Shown: one piece after another, positions 8,748-17,432 of the stretch
How the letters are laid out: the number at the start of each line of letters is the position of its first letter
How positions within the stretch are numbered: the first letter of the stretch is position 1
NCBI RefSeq assembly: GCF_900110415.1
Contig: NZ_FODR01000013.1
Span: 62,001-126,000 of the forward strand
From: Mucilaginibacter sp. OK283
Lineage (GTDB): Bacteria; Bacteroidota; Bacteroidia; Sphingobacteriales; Sphingobacteriaceae
Direction of reading: 5' to 3'
Length of the DNA: 64,000 nt
Made by a program: the position numbers and the translations under genes
Notes under the pieces: model-generated
Told to the model about the DNA's origin: nothing
Databases searched by the model: none
What the model saw: only the letters and a program-made list of their open reading frames with translations

Positions 8748-9389
8748 ATGGAAACCGAACAGATACAGATAGCTATTGTTGACGACCATACCCTTTTCAG
8801 GAACGGCGTAGCTGCCCTTATGGGCGAGTTCAAAGAGATAAAAATTATTTTTGAGGCCGAAAGCTGCCTGCAAATGCAACAAATGTTAAAAAACAAAACA
8901 TTGCCGCATTTAATACTGATGGACATTAACATGCCCGTTGTTGACGGGCACGAGGCCACCCGGTGGTTAAGGGATAACTATCCGCAAATAAAGGTTTTGG
9001 CCCTCAGTATGTTTGAAGATGATGATGCCGTTATTAAAATGATTAAATACGGTGCAAGGGGCTATATACTAAAAGAATCGAAACCAAGAGAGCTTTTAGA
9101 AGCCATTAAAGCCATTTACACCAAAGGTGTTTACATTAACGAGATGGTTTCGGGTAAGTTGATGCGCTCGGTTGCCCACAAAGAAACAGGAATTTCATTA
9201 ACAAAAAACGAACTTGAATTTTTGAGATTAGCCTGTTCTGAGTTAACCTACAAAGAGATAGCCGACAAAATGTTTGTAAGCCCCCGAACTATTGATAATT
9301 ACCGGGAATCGCTTTTTCAAAAACTCAATTTAAAATCCCGCACCGGCCTGGTACTGTATGCTATTCAAAATAAGATATTTGAATTTTAG
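8748..9389 (+). CDS. response regulator, NarL/LuxR family
   Basis: A 213-residue two-domain regulator. The receiver domain has the acidic pair in VDDH (11-14), the phosphorylation site D59 in LMDINMP and the conserved lysine in YILKESKP. A LuxR-type helix-turn-helix covers about residues 150-205 (ELTYKEIADKMFVSPRTIDNY). It starts 3 bp after the kinase stop codon, so kinase and regulator form one transcriptional unit. Target genes are unknown; the hypothetical proteins at 6430-7998 are natural candidates. Confidence 0.93.
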   Translation: METEQIQIAIVDDHTLFRNGVAALMGEFKEIKIIFEAESCLQMQQMLKNKTLPHLILMDINMPVVDGHEATRWLRDNYPQIKVLALSMFEDDDAVIKMIKYGARGYILKESKPRELLEAIKAIYTKGVYINEMVSGKLMRSVAHKETGISLTKNELEFLRLACSELTYKEIADKMFVSPRTIDNYRESLFQKLNLKSRTGLVLYAIQNKIFEF

Positions 9390-9605
9390 TAAAGCAACCA
9401 AAGTTATTCGGATATCAACTTAACTCTCAAATCCTGCCAGGTTAGCGCAGCACAACTTTTGGGAATTATCTGGTTTATGCCTCCGGCTTAGCTCAACTGA
9501 AAGCTGAATCCATGCGATCCACGAGCTGATCGTTAAGACAGCTTTGTACTTTTCTGACTTAATACTCCAGGCTTCCGGCTTAGGACTAAATTTACATTGT
9601 CCCGA

Positions 9606-10370
9606 TCAAAATAGCGACCTCCCCAGCATGGCGTTATAAAACAACAGTGAAACCAGCACAAAATAAATTAAGGCAAAAACAACCGCCGGCCTGGCACTTT
9701 TTACCCCGCTGAAAACAGCAAACAGCGGTACAATTTGCAGGGCATGCAGGCCCATAAAGTGTGCTATCCGTAAATCGCCGGCTATACGGCTCCAGTTAAA
9801 AAGCGGCAGGCCGGGGCCGCCATCGGCAGCGCCCACCGTGTGCGCCAGGCGCGATGCCATTACACCGCCTTCAAGTGCGAAGATGCACGCCATAATTATA
9901 CCCAGGCGAATAGCCCACAGCAAAGCGGGTGTTAATTGTACCGCCTTCACCTTAAAAAACTTTATGCCCATGTATAAGGCAAACAGGGTTTGCGATACTA
10001 TCACTATCCCCATCGCGCTAAATACCAACGCGTTATAAGCACCCGAAGTGTTATAATGCGATAGCTGCCCCCTTGCGGCCTGTGTGGCTATGGCCAGCAT
10101 CTCAAAACCCATAGCGAACACCGTAAAATTGGCAAAGCGGTTATTGAGCCGTTCATAAGGCAGGTATTGCAGTAGCAGAGGCCATGTTAGGCAATATATG
10201 GCGATGGAGATAGCAAATTTGATGGGCTTTGTCCACAAGTTAATGCCCATCAGCTGTCGATGATCAAATTGCGCGATGATGAGCATCACCATAAATAAGG
10301 CTAAATGCGCCAAGGCGCAATAGTAAAGAACGGGACTGATCGTTTTTATACGGGCCAATAAGCTTTTCAT
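9606..10370 (-). CDS. hypothetical seven-helix membrane protein
   Basis: A 254-residue hydrophobic protein with about seven transmembrane helices. An upstream extension of the frame exists, but the ATG at 10370 overlaps the stop codon of the preceding gene as ATGA, which fixes the start and shows translational coupling. Conserved-looking motifs are NLWTKPIKFA near the second helix, RGQLSHYN in a loop, and DLRIAHFMGLHALQ, where His residues lie within predicted helices and could bind haem or a metal. I cannot name a family. Coupling to an ABA4-like gene suggests a shared membrane role. Confidence 0.8.
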   Translation of the reverse strand: MKSLLARIKTISPVLYYCALAHLALFMVMLIIAQFDHRQLMGINLWTKPIKFAISIAIYCLTWPLLLQYLPYERLNNRFANFTVFAMGFEMLAIATQAARGQLSHYNTSGAYNALVFSAMGIVIVSQTLFALYMGIKFFKVKAVQLTPALLWAIRLGIIMACIFALEGGVMASRLAHTVGAADGGPGLPLFNWSRIAGDLRIAHFMGLHALQIVPLFAVFSGVKSARPAVVFALIYFVLVSLLFYNAMLGRSLF

Positions 10371-10783
10371 TTGGATGATTTGATTTTGTTGATGATTTGA
10401 TAAAGTAAATAGCCGCAAGGGCCAAACATAAAGGTGAGCGCCAGGCAGGGGATAACCAGCCAATGCGAAACTGCCGAGGCCTGCGCCGATTTAATGATGG
10501 AAAAGCCGACCAGTAAATCAAAAGCGAGGTAATGGACCCAGCCCGCCAGTAACAGGTTATCATTACCAAAGAGGGTGCGGACTTCCTGTATCGACCCAAA
10601 ACCACCGCCGTTAATGCTAAAACAGCCTGCAATATAAATGCAGTAAATTACCGAAAGCAATAAGGGGACAGCAGCGTGGTTGACCAACCACTGCGTAACT
10701 TTCCATTTTGGCATTACAATTAACAAAAGCCACTGCAAAGCTGCCATAGCGTTAACGATAGAAAAAACCTGTGCCGGATTCAT
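10367..10783 (-). CDS. ABA4-like family membrane protein (DUF4281)
   Basis: A 138-residue, four-helix membrane protein resembling the ABA4-like family, named after the plant neoxanthin-synthesis protein ABA DEFICIENT 4. Supporting features are the overall length, the NGGGFGSIQEVRTLF segment, GWVHYLAFDLLVG and a C-terminal FGPCGYLLY. The bacterial function is not established; a link to carotenoid or isoprenoid chemistry is only by analogy. It is coupled to the downstream membrane gene by a 4-nt overlap, and both lie about 200 bp downstream of a Crp-family regulator on the same strand. Confidence 0.8.
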   Translation of the reverse strand: MNPAQVFSIVNAMAALQWLLLIVMPKWKVTQWLVNHAAVPLLLSVIYCIYIAGCFSINGGGFGSIQEVRTLFGNDNLLLAGWVHYLAFDLLVGFSIIKSAQASAVSHWLVIPCLALTFMFGPCGYLLYQIINKIKSSK

Positions 10784-10989
10784 ATTATTTTTGATTTTGT
10801 AGTGTTATTTTGTTTAAAAGCCTGCTAATTAACCTTCAGCACGTTAAACTTGATCAAGCTAAAACTAAAACGCTTTAAGCTTTGTGCCTTCCGCATTAAG
10901 CTTTATAATGAACAGCACAAAACTGGGGCTAATAGCTTAGTCCAAAAATGATATGGGGTTAAAAAAAGAAGCTGGTTTATTAACCTAAG

Positions 10990-11571
10990 TTAACTTTTAG
11001 CGTTTGCCAGCCTGGCTCTGATGCGGCTAAGACTTTGCGGCTGAATGCCCAGGTACGAGGCAATTAAATGCTGGGGCAACCTTTCAAATATATGGGACTG
11101 TTTAGTAAGCAGGTCGAGATACCTGTCTTCCGCTGATTGTAGTTTTAAATTCCGGTTGTTTCTGGCGGTGTCAATAAACAGTCTTTCGGCTATGATGCGG
11201 CCAAACCGTTCAAAGCGCTGGCTATGATTATACAGCGCCTGCATGTCGGCATAGCTTAGGGTAAACAGTTCACAATCTTCCAGGGCTTCAATAAAATCAG
11301 GCGATGGGGTTTGCAATAAAAAGCTTTCATAATCGCCAATCCACTCGCCCTCAAATGCAAAGCCTAAAGTGTTATCGCCCTTCTCGCTGCGCGAAAAATA
11401 TCGTAACCCGCCTTTGAATACAATTACCATACTTTTGCAAACCTGGCCCTGTTTCAAGTAAAAAGCATACTTTTTTAAGCTTAACGGTTTAAGCCTTTGC
11501 ATAAATAAAAAAAGCTCCTCGTCGGTAAAATCAACCAGCGCGCGTAATGATTTGGTAATGATTTCGTACAT
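10990..11571 (-). CDS. Crp/Fnr family transcriptional regulator
   Basis: A 193-residue protein with an N-terminal cyclic-nucleotide-binding-like beta roll (about 1-125) and a short C-terminal winged helix ending IASYLGIQPQSLSRIRARL. This compact version is common in Bacteroidota, where the nucleotide-binding residues are often not conserved. The ATG at 11571 is well placed. It lies upstream of, and on the same strand as, the two coupled membrane genes, so it may control them; a 206 bp gap leaves room for their own promoter. Confidence 0.88.
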   Translation of the reverse strand: MYEIITKSLRALVDFTDEELFLFMQRLKPLSLKKYAFYLKQGQVCKSMVIVFKGGLRYFSRSEKGDNTLGFAFEGEWIGDYESFLLQTPSPDFIEALEDCELFTLSYADMQALYNHSQRFERFGRIIAERLFIDTARNNRNLKLQSAEDRYLDLLTKQSHIFERLPQHLIASYLGIQPQSLSRIRARLANAKS

Positions 11572-12257
11572 GGTAAAACCTGCTTGCCGGCAGCCAAATT
11601 TTAATAAAAAACTGTTTAGTCAAATATACATGAATAATTGAAATGGCTATTGGATCCGAAGGCAGCGGTAACGAAATACAAAACCACTGGCTTGCTGTAA
11701 AAAAAGCACCCAACAGGTATTGCTGTTCACTTGATGGTGTTGAACGAGATCTATTTAGGCCGAAGGCACCTGGCATTTTATCGGTTTTTGTTGGCGCATT
11801 CGCGATCTTTGCACTAATGCCTTAAATAGGATACTATTATTTGCCCTAACGGGAATAGTACTACATCATTTGACTGTGAAATTTTAAATGCGATTGCTCA
11901 AACTGCAGATCGATAACTTCGCAAACATCGCATACATTTAATGGTTTTAAATAATAAACACAGAAAAACGCAATAATATACCGAATTGATACAAAAATTC
12001 GACTTTAATAATATTAAAAATATATATTATTAAAATATTTAATTTATCAGCCAGGTATAGCCAGGATATATATAGATAGAATACCGGTTTTCATACTATA
12101 TAATTAGCGCTAAATATCCGCCCTAACTTCAAAATGTGGAAAAAAACCACTGTAAAGGCACTATTTTTCGACTTTAAAAATTTTTAATTAAAAAAAAACC
12201 TTATAGCTTAGCTTTAATTAAAAACAATAGACCTCATAATTTAAAAGGAGTAATTAA
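11572..12257. other. 686 bp intergenic region, AT-rich toward the histone-like gene
   Basis: The first 250 bp are of normal composition, with no convincing gene on either strand. From about 11960 the sequence becomes very AT-rich, with interlocking palindromic ATTAAAATAT-type tracts (about 12010-12045) and poly-A runs just upstream of the histone-like gene. This is probably its promoter and upstream element. CGACTTTAA occurs at about 12000 and again at about 12170, but no clear -33/-7 pair could be fixed. Confidence 0.5.
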
Positions 12258-12437
12258 ATGAAAAAATTCACTGAAGTAAAGGAGCTTGTAGCTTCTTTAG
12301 AGGCTGACGCCGACAAATTCTACAACAAAGGAAACAGCGCTGCCGGAACCCGTGTTCGCAAAGGCATGCAAGATCTTAAAAACCTGGCACAGGCAATCCG
12401 CCTTGAGGTTCAGGAGGCGAAAAACAAAGAAAGCTAA
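12258..12437 (+). CDS. histone H1-like small DNA-binding protein
   Basis: A 59-residue protein beginning MKKFTEVKELV and ending in a basic/glutamate-rich helix. It matches the short histone H1-like (Hc1-type) proteins that occur almost universally in Bacteroidota; the blocks DKFYNKGN, AAGTRVRKGMQDLK and RLEVQEAKN are characteristic. It presumably binds DNA non-specifically. A clear AAGGAG ribosome-binding site lies 7 bp before the ATG, unusual in this phylum, and the upstream 300 bp are extremely AT-rich; both point to strong expression. A perfect terminator follows about 35 bp after the stop. Confidence 0.9.
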   Translation: MKKFTEVKELVASLEADADKFYNKGNSAAGTRVRKGMQDLKNLAQAIRLEVQEAKNKES

Positions 12438-12470
12438 GGCAGATTTTTTGATCAATCTTATTCCCCTGAT

Positions 12471-12507
12471 AAAAACCCGGTTACAATCAATAGCCGGGTT
12501 TTTTATT
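12471..12507 (+). terminator. terminator after the histone-like gene
   Basis: AAAAACCCGG (12471-12480) pairs with CCGGGTTTTT (12494-12503) around a 13-nt loop. The stem ends in a T tract on the plus strand and an A tract on the other side, so it may also stop minus-strand transcription of the Fic gene, which ends at 12507. Confidence 0.85.
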
Positions 12508-13304
12508 CAGAAAAGAAAAGTAAACCCGCCGCTCTTTGATGGCTTCTTCATCTCCTCAAACTTTTCAATCTCTTTACCAAGCAGCGATGCATATTCACTG
12601 TTCATAAAATTGCGAAAGACCTGAATATCCTCTTGCTCACGGGTATCAACCAGGGCTTGAATATAAGCCGCCTTGTTTTCGCTTTGTACTATAGCCAGAG
12701 GCAAATTATAATAAGCCTGAATGTAATTCATTAACAAACGCGAGGTGCGCCCGTTGCCGTCATAATAAGGATGGATGCTTACCAGGTTAAAATGGGCATC
12801 AAAAGAAAGGTTCAATTGCCCCGCCACAGATAGGGGCTTGTCCATCTGGTCATTTAGTTTCGCCACCAAATCGCCGGTTAGCCTTTCCACCTTATCAAAA
12901 TTCGGAAAATAAGAAACGCCGGCGGTAACGTTCCCTTTACGAAATACCCCGGTTGCCGAATCGACGGTACCCAGCATGGTATTATATACCTTTCCGGTGT
13001 TTTTCATTATCAACGCGTTTATCTGTTGCAAAAGGCTTACCGAAAGTTTATTTTTTGCTTTTGCGTTTTCAATGGTAAATAAAAGCGCGGCATGATGATC
13101 GGTTACCATGAGGCTTTCCTGCAAAGGTTTACCATTAGGTGTGCGGCCCTCGTTAATAAGCACCTGCGTTTCTATCTCGGTGAGGGTTGATCCTTCAATG
13201 CGGGTAGAGTGGTGATCGATAGCGATGAGGTTAAACCTGTCATGATCTATCACCCCGGCTATACCAAGATCATTATATTTTGCTATGAGTTTAACACAAT
13301 CCAT
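12507..13304 (-). CDS. Fic family protein, class II (N-terminal inhibitory helix)
   Basis: A 265-residue protein with the Fic core motif HPYYDGNGRTSR (178-189), intact at the catalytic histidine H178 and at the phosphate-binding Gly-Asn-Gly-Arg. Fic enzymes transfer AMP (or another phosphate-containing moiety) to a hydroxyl on a target protein. Residues 33-38 (STRIEG) match the inhibitory-helix motif (S/T)xxxE(G/N), with E37 expected to block ATP gamma-phosphate binding, so the protein is self-inhibited rather than held by a separate antitoxin. No antitoxin-like gene is adjacent. Both neighbours are housekeeping genes. The C-terminal 40 residues are basic and mixed and carry no known domain. 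Confidence 0.92.
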   Translation of the reverse strand: MDCVKLIAKYNDLGIAGVIDHDRFNLIAIDHHSTRIEGSTLTEIETQVLINEGRTPNGKPLQESLMVTDHHAALLFTIENAKAKNKLSVSLLQQINALIMKNTGKVYNTMLGTVDSATGVFRKGNVTAGVSYFPNFDKVERLTGDLVAKLNDQMDKPLSVAGQLNLSFDAHFNLVSIHPYYDGNGRTSRLLMNYIQAYYNLPLAIVQSENKAAYIQALVDTREQEDIQVFRNFMNSEYASLLGKEIEKFEEMKKPSKSGGFTFLF

Positions 13305-13352
13305 TTTATAGATACTAAAATAGGTATAAATTGTTATTAACTACATCCCAAC

Positions 13353-13386
13353 AAAAAAGCCACATCAAAACTGATATGGCTTTTTT
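13353..13386 (-). terminator. dapA terminator (minus strand)
   Basis: GCCATATCA and TGATGTGGC (minus strand) form a 9 bp stem that is complete only on the minus strand, where the single non-Watson-Crick position is a G-U pair; on the plus strand it is a C-A mismatch. A run of six T follows. This orients it as the terminator of the dapA gene ending at 13407. Confidence 0.85.
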
Positions 13387-13406
13387 GCTAAATTAGTTTA
13401 GTTATT

Positions 13407-14285
13407 TTACGCTAAAGCTTTCGTTTCCTTAACTATCGCTTCGGCGGTAGCGCTACCCACTTGCACCAGCGGTAACCTTACAGCATCGCCGCAAATGCCT
13501 AATTCTTTTAACGCCGTTTTTACACCGGCGGGGCTGCCATCGGCAAACATTAAGCGGGTAAATTCTATCAGGCTATAATGGGCCTTGTGGGCGCCTTTAT
13601 AATCGTTATTAAGCAGCAGGCGCACCATATCTGACAGCTGGCGGGGCAGGGCGTTACCAATTACCGATATAACGCCCACAGCGCCTAAAGCCATCATAGG
13701 CAACGTAACCGGATCATCACCCGATATAAATAAGAACCCTTCGGGCTTATCCCTCATCAGCTGGTTAAACAAATCAAAATTACCCGATGCTTCTTTAATG
13801 CCGATTATATTTTTAAAATCGTTTGCAAGGCGTACGGTTGTAGCGGCACTAATGGTACTGCCCGTACGGCTGGGTACGTTATACAAAATAATGGGCAGTT
13901 GCGTATTTTGAGCTATTGCCTTATAGTGCTGGTAAATACCTTCCTGCGTTGGTTTATTGTAATGCGGGCTTGATGATAAAATAGCATCGTAACCGGCAGT
14001 GTTAAATGATTTTACTTGCTCAACAACTTCGTGTGTATTGTTGCCGCCAATGCCGGCAACCAAACCCACGCGCTTATTTACTGCTTCAGCGGTGAAGGCC
14101 CAAACCTGCTTTCGCTCAGCCTCGCTTAATGTGGCACTTTCGCCGGTTGTACCTAATGATACCAGGTATTCCACCCCGCCATCAATCAAATGTTCAATCA
14201 GGTTGCTCAACCCGTCGTAGTCAACTTGACCATCCGCCTGAAAAGGGGTCACCATGGCTACCCCTGTTCCGTAAAATATATTCAT
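13407..14285 (-). CDS. dapA: 4-hydroxy-tetrahydrodipicolinate synthase
   Basis: A 292-residue class I aldolase that condenses pyruvate with aspartate semialdehyde, the first committed step of the diaminopimelate/lysine pathway, in the cytosol. Visible motifs are GTTGES (45-50), the Schiff-base lysine K164 in GIKEASGN, and the catalytic tyrosine Y135 in YNVPSRTG, which also supplies the substrate-binding arginine. Length and full motif order are normal. A strong minus-strand terminator follows. The gene upstream on the same strand is unrelated and separated by about 110 bp containing a short inverted repeat. Confidence 0.97.
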   Translation of the reverse strand: MNIFYGTGVAMVTPFQADGQVDYDGLSNLIEHLIDGGVEYLVSLGTTGESATLSEAERKQVWAFTAEAVNKRVGLVAGIGGNNTHEVVEQVKSFNTAGYDAILSSSPHYNKPTQEGIYQHYKAIAQNTQLPIILYNVPSRTGSTISAATTVRLANDFKNIIGIKEASGNFDLFNQLMRDKPEGFLFISGDDPVTLPMMALGAVGVISVIGNALPRQLSDMVRLLLNNDYKGAHKAHYSLIEFTRLMFADGSPAGVKTALKELGICGDAVRLPLVQVGSATAEAIVKETKALA

Positions 14286-14319
14286 GAGTTAAATTAAAGG
14301 ATGCTAATATAGGGAGTTA

Positions 14320-14396
14320 GTTTTGAGTAGTGGGCAATCAGTGGTGAGTTTTTTATTATTCCGTAAATCCGAACTCAAAACTCACCACTCAAAACT
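14320..14396. repeat. imperfect inverted repeat between dapA and the DUF5686 gene
   Basis: GTTTTGAGT and GTGGTGAGTTTT words on the left are answered by AAAACTCACCACTCAAAAC on the right, forming a hairpin with a loop of about 25 nt. Similar GTGAGTGGTGA words occur near 20135. It resembles a simple dispersed intergenic repeat and could act as a terminator for the DUF5686 gene. Confidence 0.5.
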
Positions 14397-16848
14397 ATAA
14401 AGATATCCCCACCCTTAACGCATTCCTAATATTACTACCCGTATTATAGCTGCGGCCGTACATTACGCGTACCAGGCCACGCTGCATGCCGAAGCCCAGT
14501 TCGGTATAATTTTTAAGCGTTGGGGTCGAGAGATAGTTTACGTTGATGATCTCCTGTAACTTCAGGTTTCTTAAAACGGGGATCTTATTGGTTATAAAAC
14601 CCGAAAAGTTATGTTCCAGATGGCCTTCAAGGTATTTATTGGCTGTGCTAAAGTTGTAATAATTTAACAACAAAAAGCGGTTGAGCGATGGTTTGTACAC
14701 GTGGGTTTGGTCGCCATCAAAGTGTTTGTAATCGGGAAAGTATATTTTATTTGCGTTGATAAACTTACCGGCGCCAATAAAAAACGACGTTTGGCCGTAG
14801 AATCCAAGGTCGATATCCGATTTAGAAATGTCGGCGCTTAGCTGGTCGTAATCTACATCGCTGCCCAGCACACCACCTATGCCTTTTGTATAGTTAATTC
14901 CGATTGTTGGATACTTTGAGGGTAGATAACGGCGGCCGAACGGATACGTTTCATACCTATTGCTAAAATCATAACTGGTGCGGGCGCTTATTTTAAAAGA
15001 TTGATTTTGGGGGAATAAAGGTACATCCTGTGTTGGTAACAGCGGGTTGTTTGAAGTAAACTGCCGGTTATTTTTATTAAAAAAGCTATAATCGGTTGTA
15101 TTGGGCAGCCATTTACGGTTGGCCCATTCTACATTGGCACTTGCCTGCCAGCCACCGCTGATACGGCCGGTAAGTGATGCCGATGCAAATTGTTTTTGGT
15201 AAAGTTTCTGGAAATTCTCCCGCCTGAAAAGCGTATAAACCGAATTTACAAATGCTGATAAAGGCTGCAGGTTATTAAGGTCGGTAACGTCTGATCCGGC
15301 GTTAAAACTCAACGTCATCTGTTTTACAGGGACGGAGACACCAGCAACTCCGCCAAACAAGTGGTTACCAAAGCCGTAGCGCACCCGAGCGTTTACAGCT
15401 ATAAAGCGGCTATCAACCGTATCAATCATCTTAGTAAACCCTACCCCGTAGTTGATGGCCAAACCTTCAACAGTATTGTATAAAACCGAGTTGAGTACGC
15501 TGCTATAATGAAAAGATTCTTTTTTGTAACGGTTACGGGTATCAATACCCGTGAGCAACAGGTTGCTTAATTTAAAGGTGTTATTGGCCTTATCCAATGA
15601 ATCAAGGTATAGTTTTGATTCCCGTTTGACAGCCAGTTTTCCTTTTACTTGGTAATCTTTCTTCTCTTCATCAGTAAGCGGGATGGGCCGCTCCTGTGCC
15701 CAGTAAACCGAATCTTTATCGTGCCCTTTGGTAATGTTAATGCGTTCGGCAAAATCCTTTTTGTTGAGCACAGGGGCCAGGTTGTAGTTTTTATATACAC
15801 TTATAAAATATCCACCCAGCTTAAAGCCAAAAACACCACCTGTAAATTCAAACTTAATAGTGGCGGGCATCCAGGTTCGGGCATCAACGGGATAAAACTG
15901 CTGGCTTATCTTCAGCGTATCTACGTAGTTGATATTGGCTTTTTTGGTAATAAAAAGTTGTAGCGCGGCAATACGCCAGCTATCGTCCAAAATATAAATA
16001 TATCCTTCAAAACAAGGATCATAACCGCGTTTGGGTGTTACTTGTATTTTGTTGATGGTTTCGCCGTTCTCAATGGTCATCCCTATCAGTTTATAGTTAT
16101 AATAAAACAGGGCATTTTCGGCAATGGGCGATACCAGCGGGCGGTTGCTCAGGCGTTTCCAGCTTTCAAAATTCTGGTAAAAGTTCACCAGCATATCTGA
16201 AGCACGGTTAAAGCTGAAGGCCCGGTTATAGCCCGATACCTTTGAGGATACCTGCACCTCGTGCACCAGATCGGGCTGCATAAAGCTGTATTTCGATTCG
16301 GACTCCGACAAGTAAACGATGCCTGTGCGACTGGAATCAAGCCCGGCCTCGGTGGTGGCTTTTTGTACATCAAAACCCATAAACTTTTTAGGCGCAGCCA
16401 GCAATTTTTGCAAACCTTTTATATAAATATCGCAGGTATAGGCTTTCACCTCGTTTAAATAGGTTTTACGTTTTTTGATGGCCTTACGGATAATGGCGTA
16501 GGCGGGGTCTTCGCCTCCTGCGCGTATGGTAATATCTTTAAGCTGGTATGTTTCTGTTTTCAGGCTGATGTTAATCACCTGGTTTTGGTTAAGGTTTATC
16601 TGTTTAATTTGTTGTGTATAACCAACAGCTTTAAATTGCAGCTCATAATTACCGGGTGCTAACTGCAGGGAATACACACCCTCGCTATTAGCCGAGACCC
16701 CTTTAGTAGTATTTTTTACATATACGGAAGCAAACGGAATGGGGTGGTTATGCTCGTCGGTAATTTTACCGCTGATAATACTAAACTGTTGTGAAAATAC
16801 ATGGACACTTAAACCGAAAAACAGTATTAACAGTAAGCTTAATTTCAT
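14395..16848 (-). CDS. DUF5686 / carboxypeptidase-regulatory-like outer membrane protein
   Basis: An 817-residue exported protein. A signal peptide (about 1-19) is followed by a CarboxypepD_reg-like beta sandwich (about 25-105, starting ISGKITDEHNHPIPFASVYVKN) and then a long region of the DUF5686 type found in Bacteroidota outer-membrane proteins, with a beta-barrel-like C-terminus. Unlike SusC proteins it has no plug domain. The family function is unknown; it is probably a surface or outer-membrane structural or transport component. It is a single-gene unit. Lengths and domain order look intact. Confidence 0.82.
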   Translation of the reverse strand: MKLSLLLILFFGLSVHVFSQQFSIISGKITDEHNHPIPFASVYVKNTTKGVSANSEGVYSLQLAPGNYELQFKAVGYTQQIKQINLNQNQVINISLKTETYQLKDITIRAGGEDPAYAIIRKAIKKRKTYLNEVKAYTCDIYIKGLQKLLAAPKKFMGFDVQKATTEAGLDSSRTGIVYLSESESKYSFMQPDLVHEVQVSSKVSGYNRAFSFNRASDMLVNFYQNFESWKRLSNRPLVSPIAENALFYYNYKLIGMTIENGETINKIQVTPKRGYDPCFEGYIYILDDSWRIAALQLFITKKANINYVDTLKISQQFYPVDARTWMPATIKFEFTGGVFGFKLGGYFISVYKNYNLAPVLNKKDFAERINITKGHDKDSVYWAQERPIPLTDEEKKDYQVKGKLAVKRESKLYLDSLDKANNTFKLSNLLLTGIDTRNRYKKESFHYSSVLNSVLYNTVEGLAINYGVGFTKMIDTVDSRFIAVNARVRYGFGNHLFGGVAGVSVPVKQMTLSFNAGSDVTDLNNLQPLSAFVNSVYTLFRRENFQKLYQKQFASASLTGRISGGWQASANVEWANRKWLPNTTDYSFFNKNNRQFTSNNPLLPTQDVPLFPQNQSFKISARTSYDFSNRYETYPFGRRYLPSKYPTIGINYTKGIGGVLGSDVDYDQLSADISKSDIDLGFYGQTSFFIGAGKFINANKIYFPDYKHFDGDQTHVYKPSLNRFLLLNYYNFSTANKYLEGHLEHNFSGFITNKIPVLRNLKLQEIINVNYLSTPTLKNYTELGFGMQRGLVRVMYGRSYNTGSNIRNALRVGISL

Positions 16849-16939
16849 TTAGTTTAGTTTACACTAAGATGTAGCTTATTTACTAAATGTTACAACAGTT
16901 AATTGTTAAATTATGTGAAATATGTATAACGACGTAATT

Positions 16940-17173
16940 TCAGGAAGCCTCCTTCGAAGGGTTAACATCCTTAGTGCCTAATGAATTGTGAACCTTGTTT
17001 TTAAGGTTCCAATCCGCTATGTCAACTAATCCCGGTTTGGTTTGGTAATGATTATCGTGTTTGGGGCACCTGATTATAAATGTCCCCTTTTTCTGCTCAA
17101 TAACTGGCCTTGCACCACAATCTTTACAAGGCTCAACAAAAATGTTTGCCTGAATTTGTATGAAACCTTTCAT
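16940..17173 (-). CDS. small zinc-ribbon protein, Lar-like
   Basis: A 77-residue protein with C16xxC19 and C36xxH39, likely zinc ligands, separated by a short beta hairpin, and a DWN tripeptide at 54-56. This layout resembles the Lar restriction-alleviation family (CPxCG ... RCPxC ... AIxAWN), often carried by phages and plasmids. The match is partial: the last ligand pair is CxxH rather than CxxC, and I cannot confirm the family. No phage genes are nearby. ATG at 17173; a downstream region of about 90 bp holds no gene. Confidence 0.6.
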   Translation of the reverse strand: MKGFIQIQANIFVEPCKDCGARPVIEQKKGTFIIRCPKHDNHYQTKPGLVDIADWNLKNKVHNSLGTKDVNPSKEAS

Positions 17174-17380
17174 AACCGGATTTTTTTTGCTGTAATTATA
17201 AACATAGTATTAGGCAAATAACTTTATAAACTTACGTAAATATTACTGTCCGGTTTTTGACTCAATCAAAAAAAGCATTTTAAGTCATTATTATAGCAAA
17301 AATTGCTGTCGTCTCCTCTCCGATTTGGCCTAAAAGTAAGCCTTTGGCTTTTTATACAAGCAGTAAATACCATCCAAATA

Positions 17381-17409
17381 AAACGCCCGTCCTTTTTGAA
17401 GAACGGGCG
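17381..17409 (-). terminator. terminator of the isocitrate dehydrogenase gene
   Basis: On the minus strand CGCCCGTTC (17409-17401) pairs with GGACGGGCG (17392-17384) around an 8-nt loop, followed by TTTTATTT. It lies 24 bp after the icd stop codon. Confidence 0.85.
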
Positions 17410-17432
17410 GTCAATATTAAAAGCTACCAGGC

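Noticed and set aside
11531..11825. Two overlapping short frames on opposite strands in the 11572-12257 gap.
   Set aside because: Neither resembles a known family, both lack start signals, and one overlaps the 5' end of the Crp gene.
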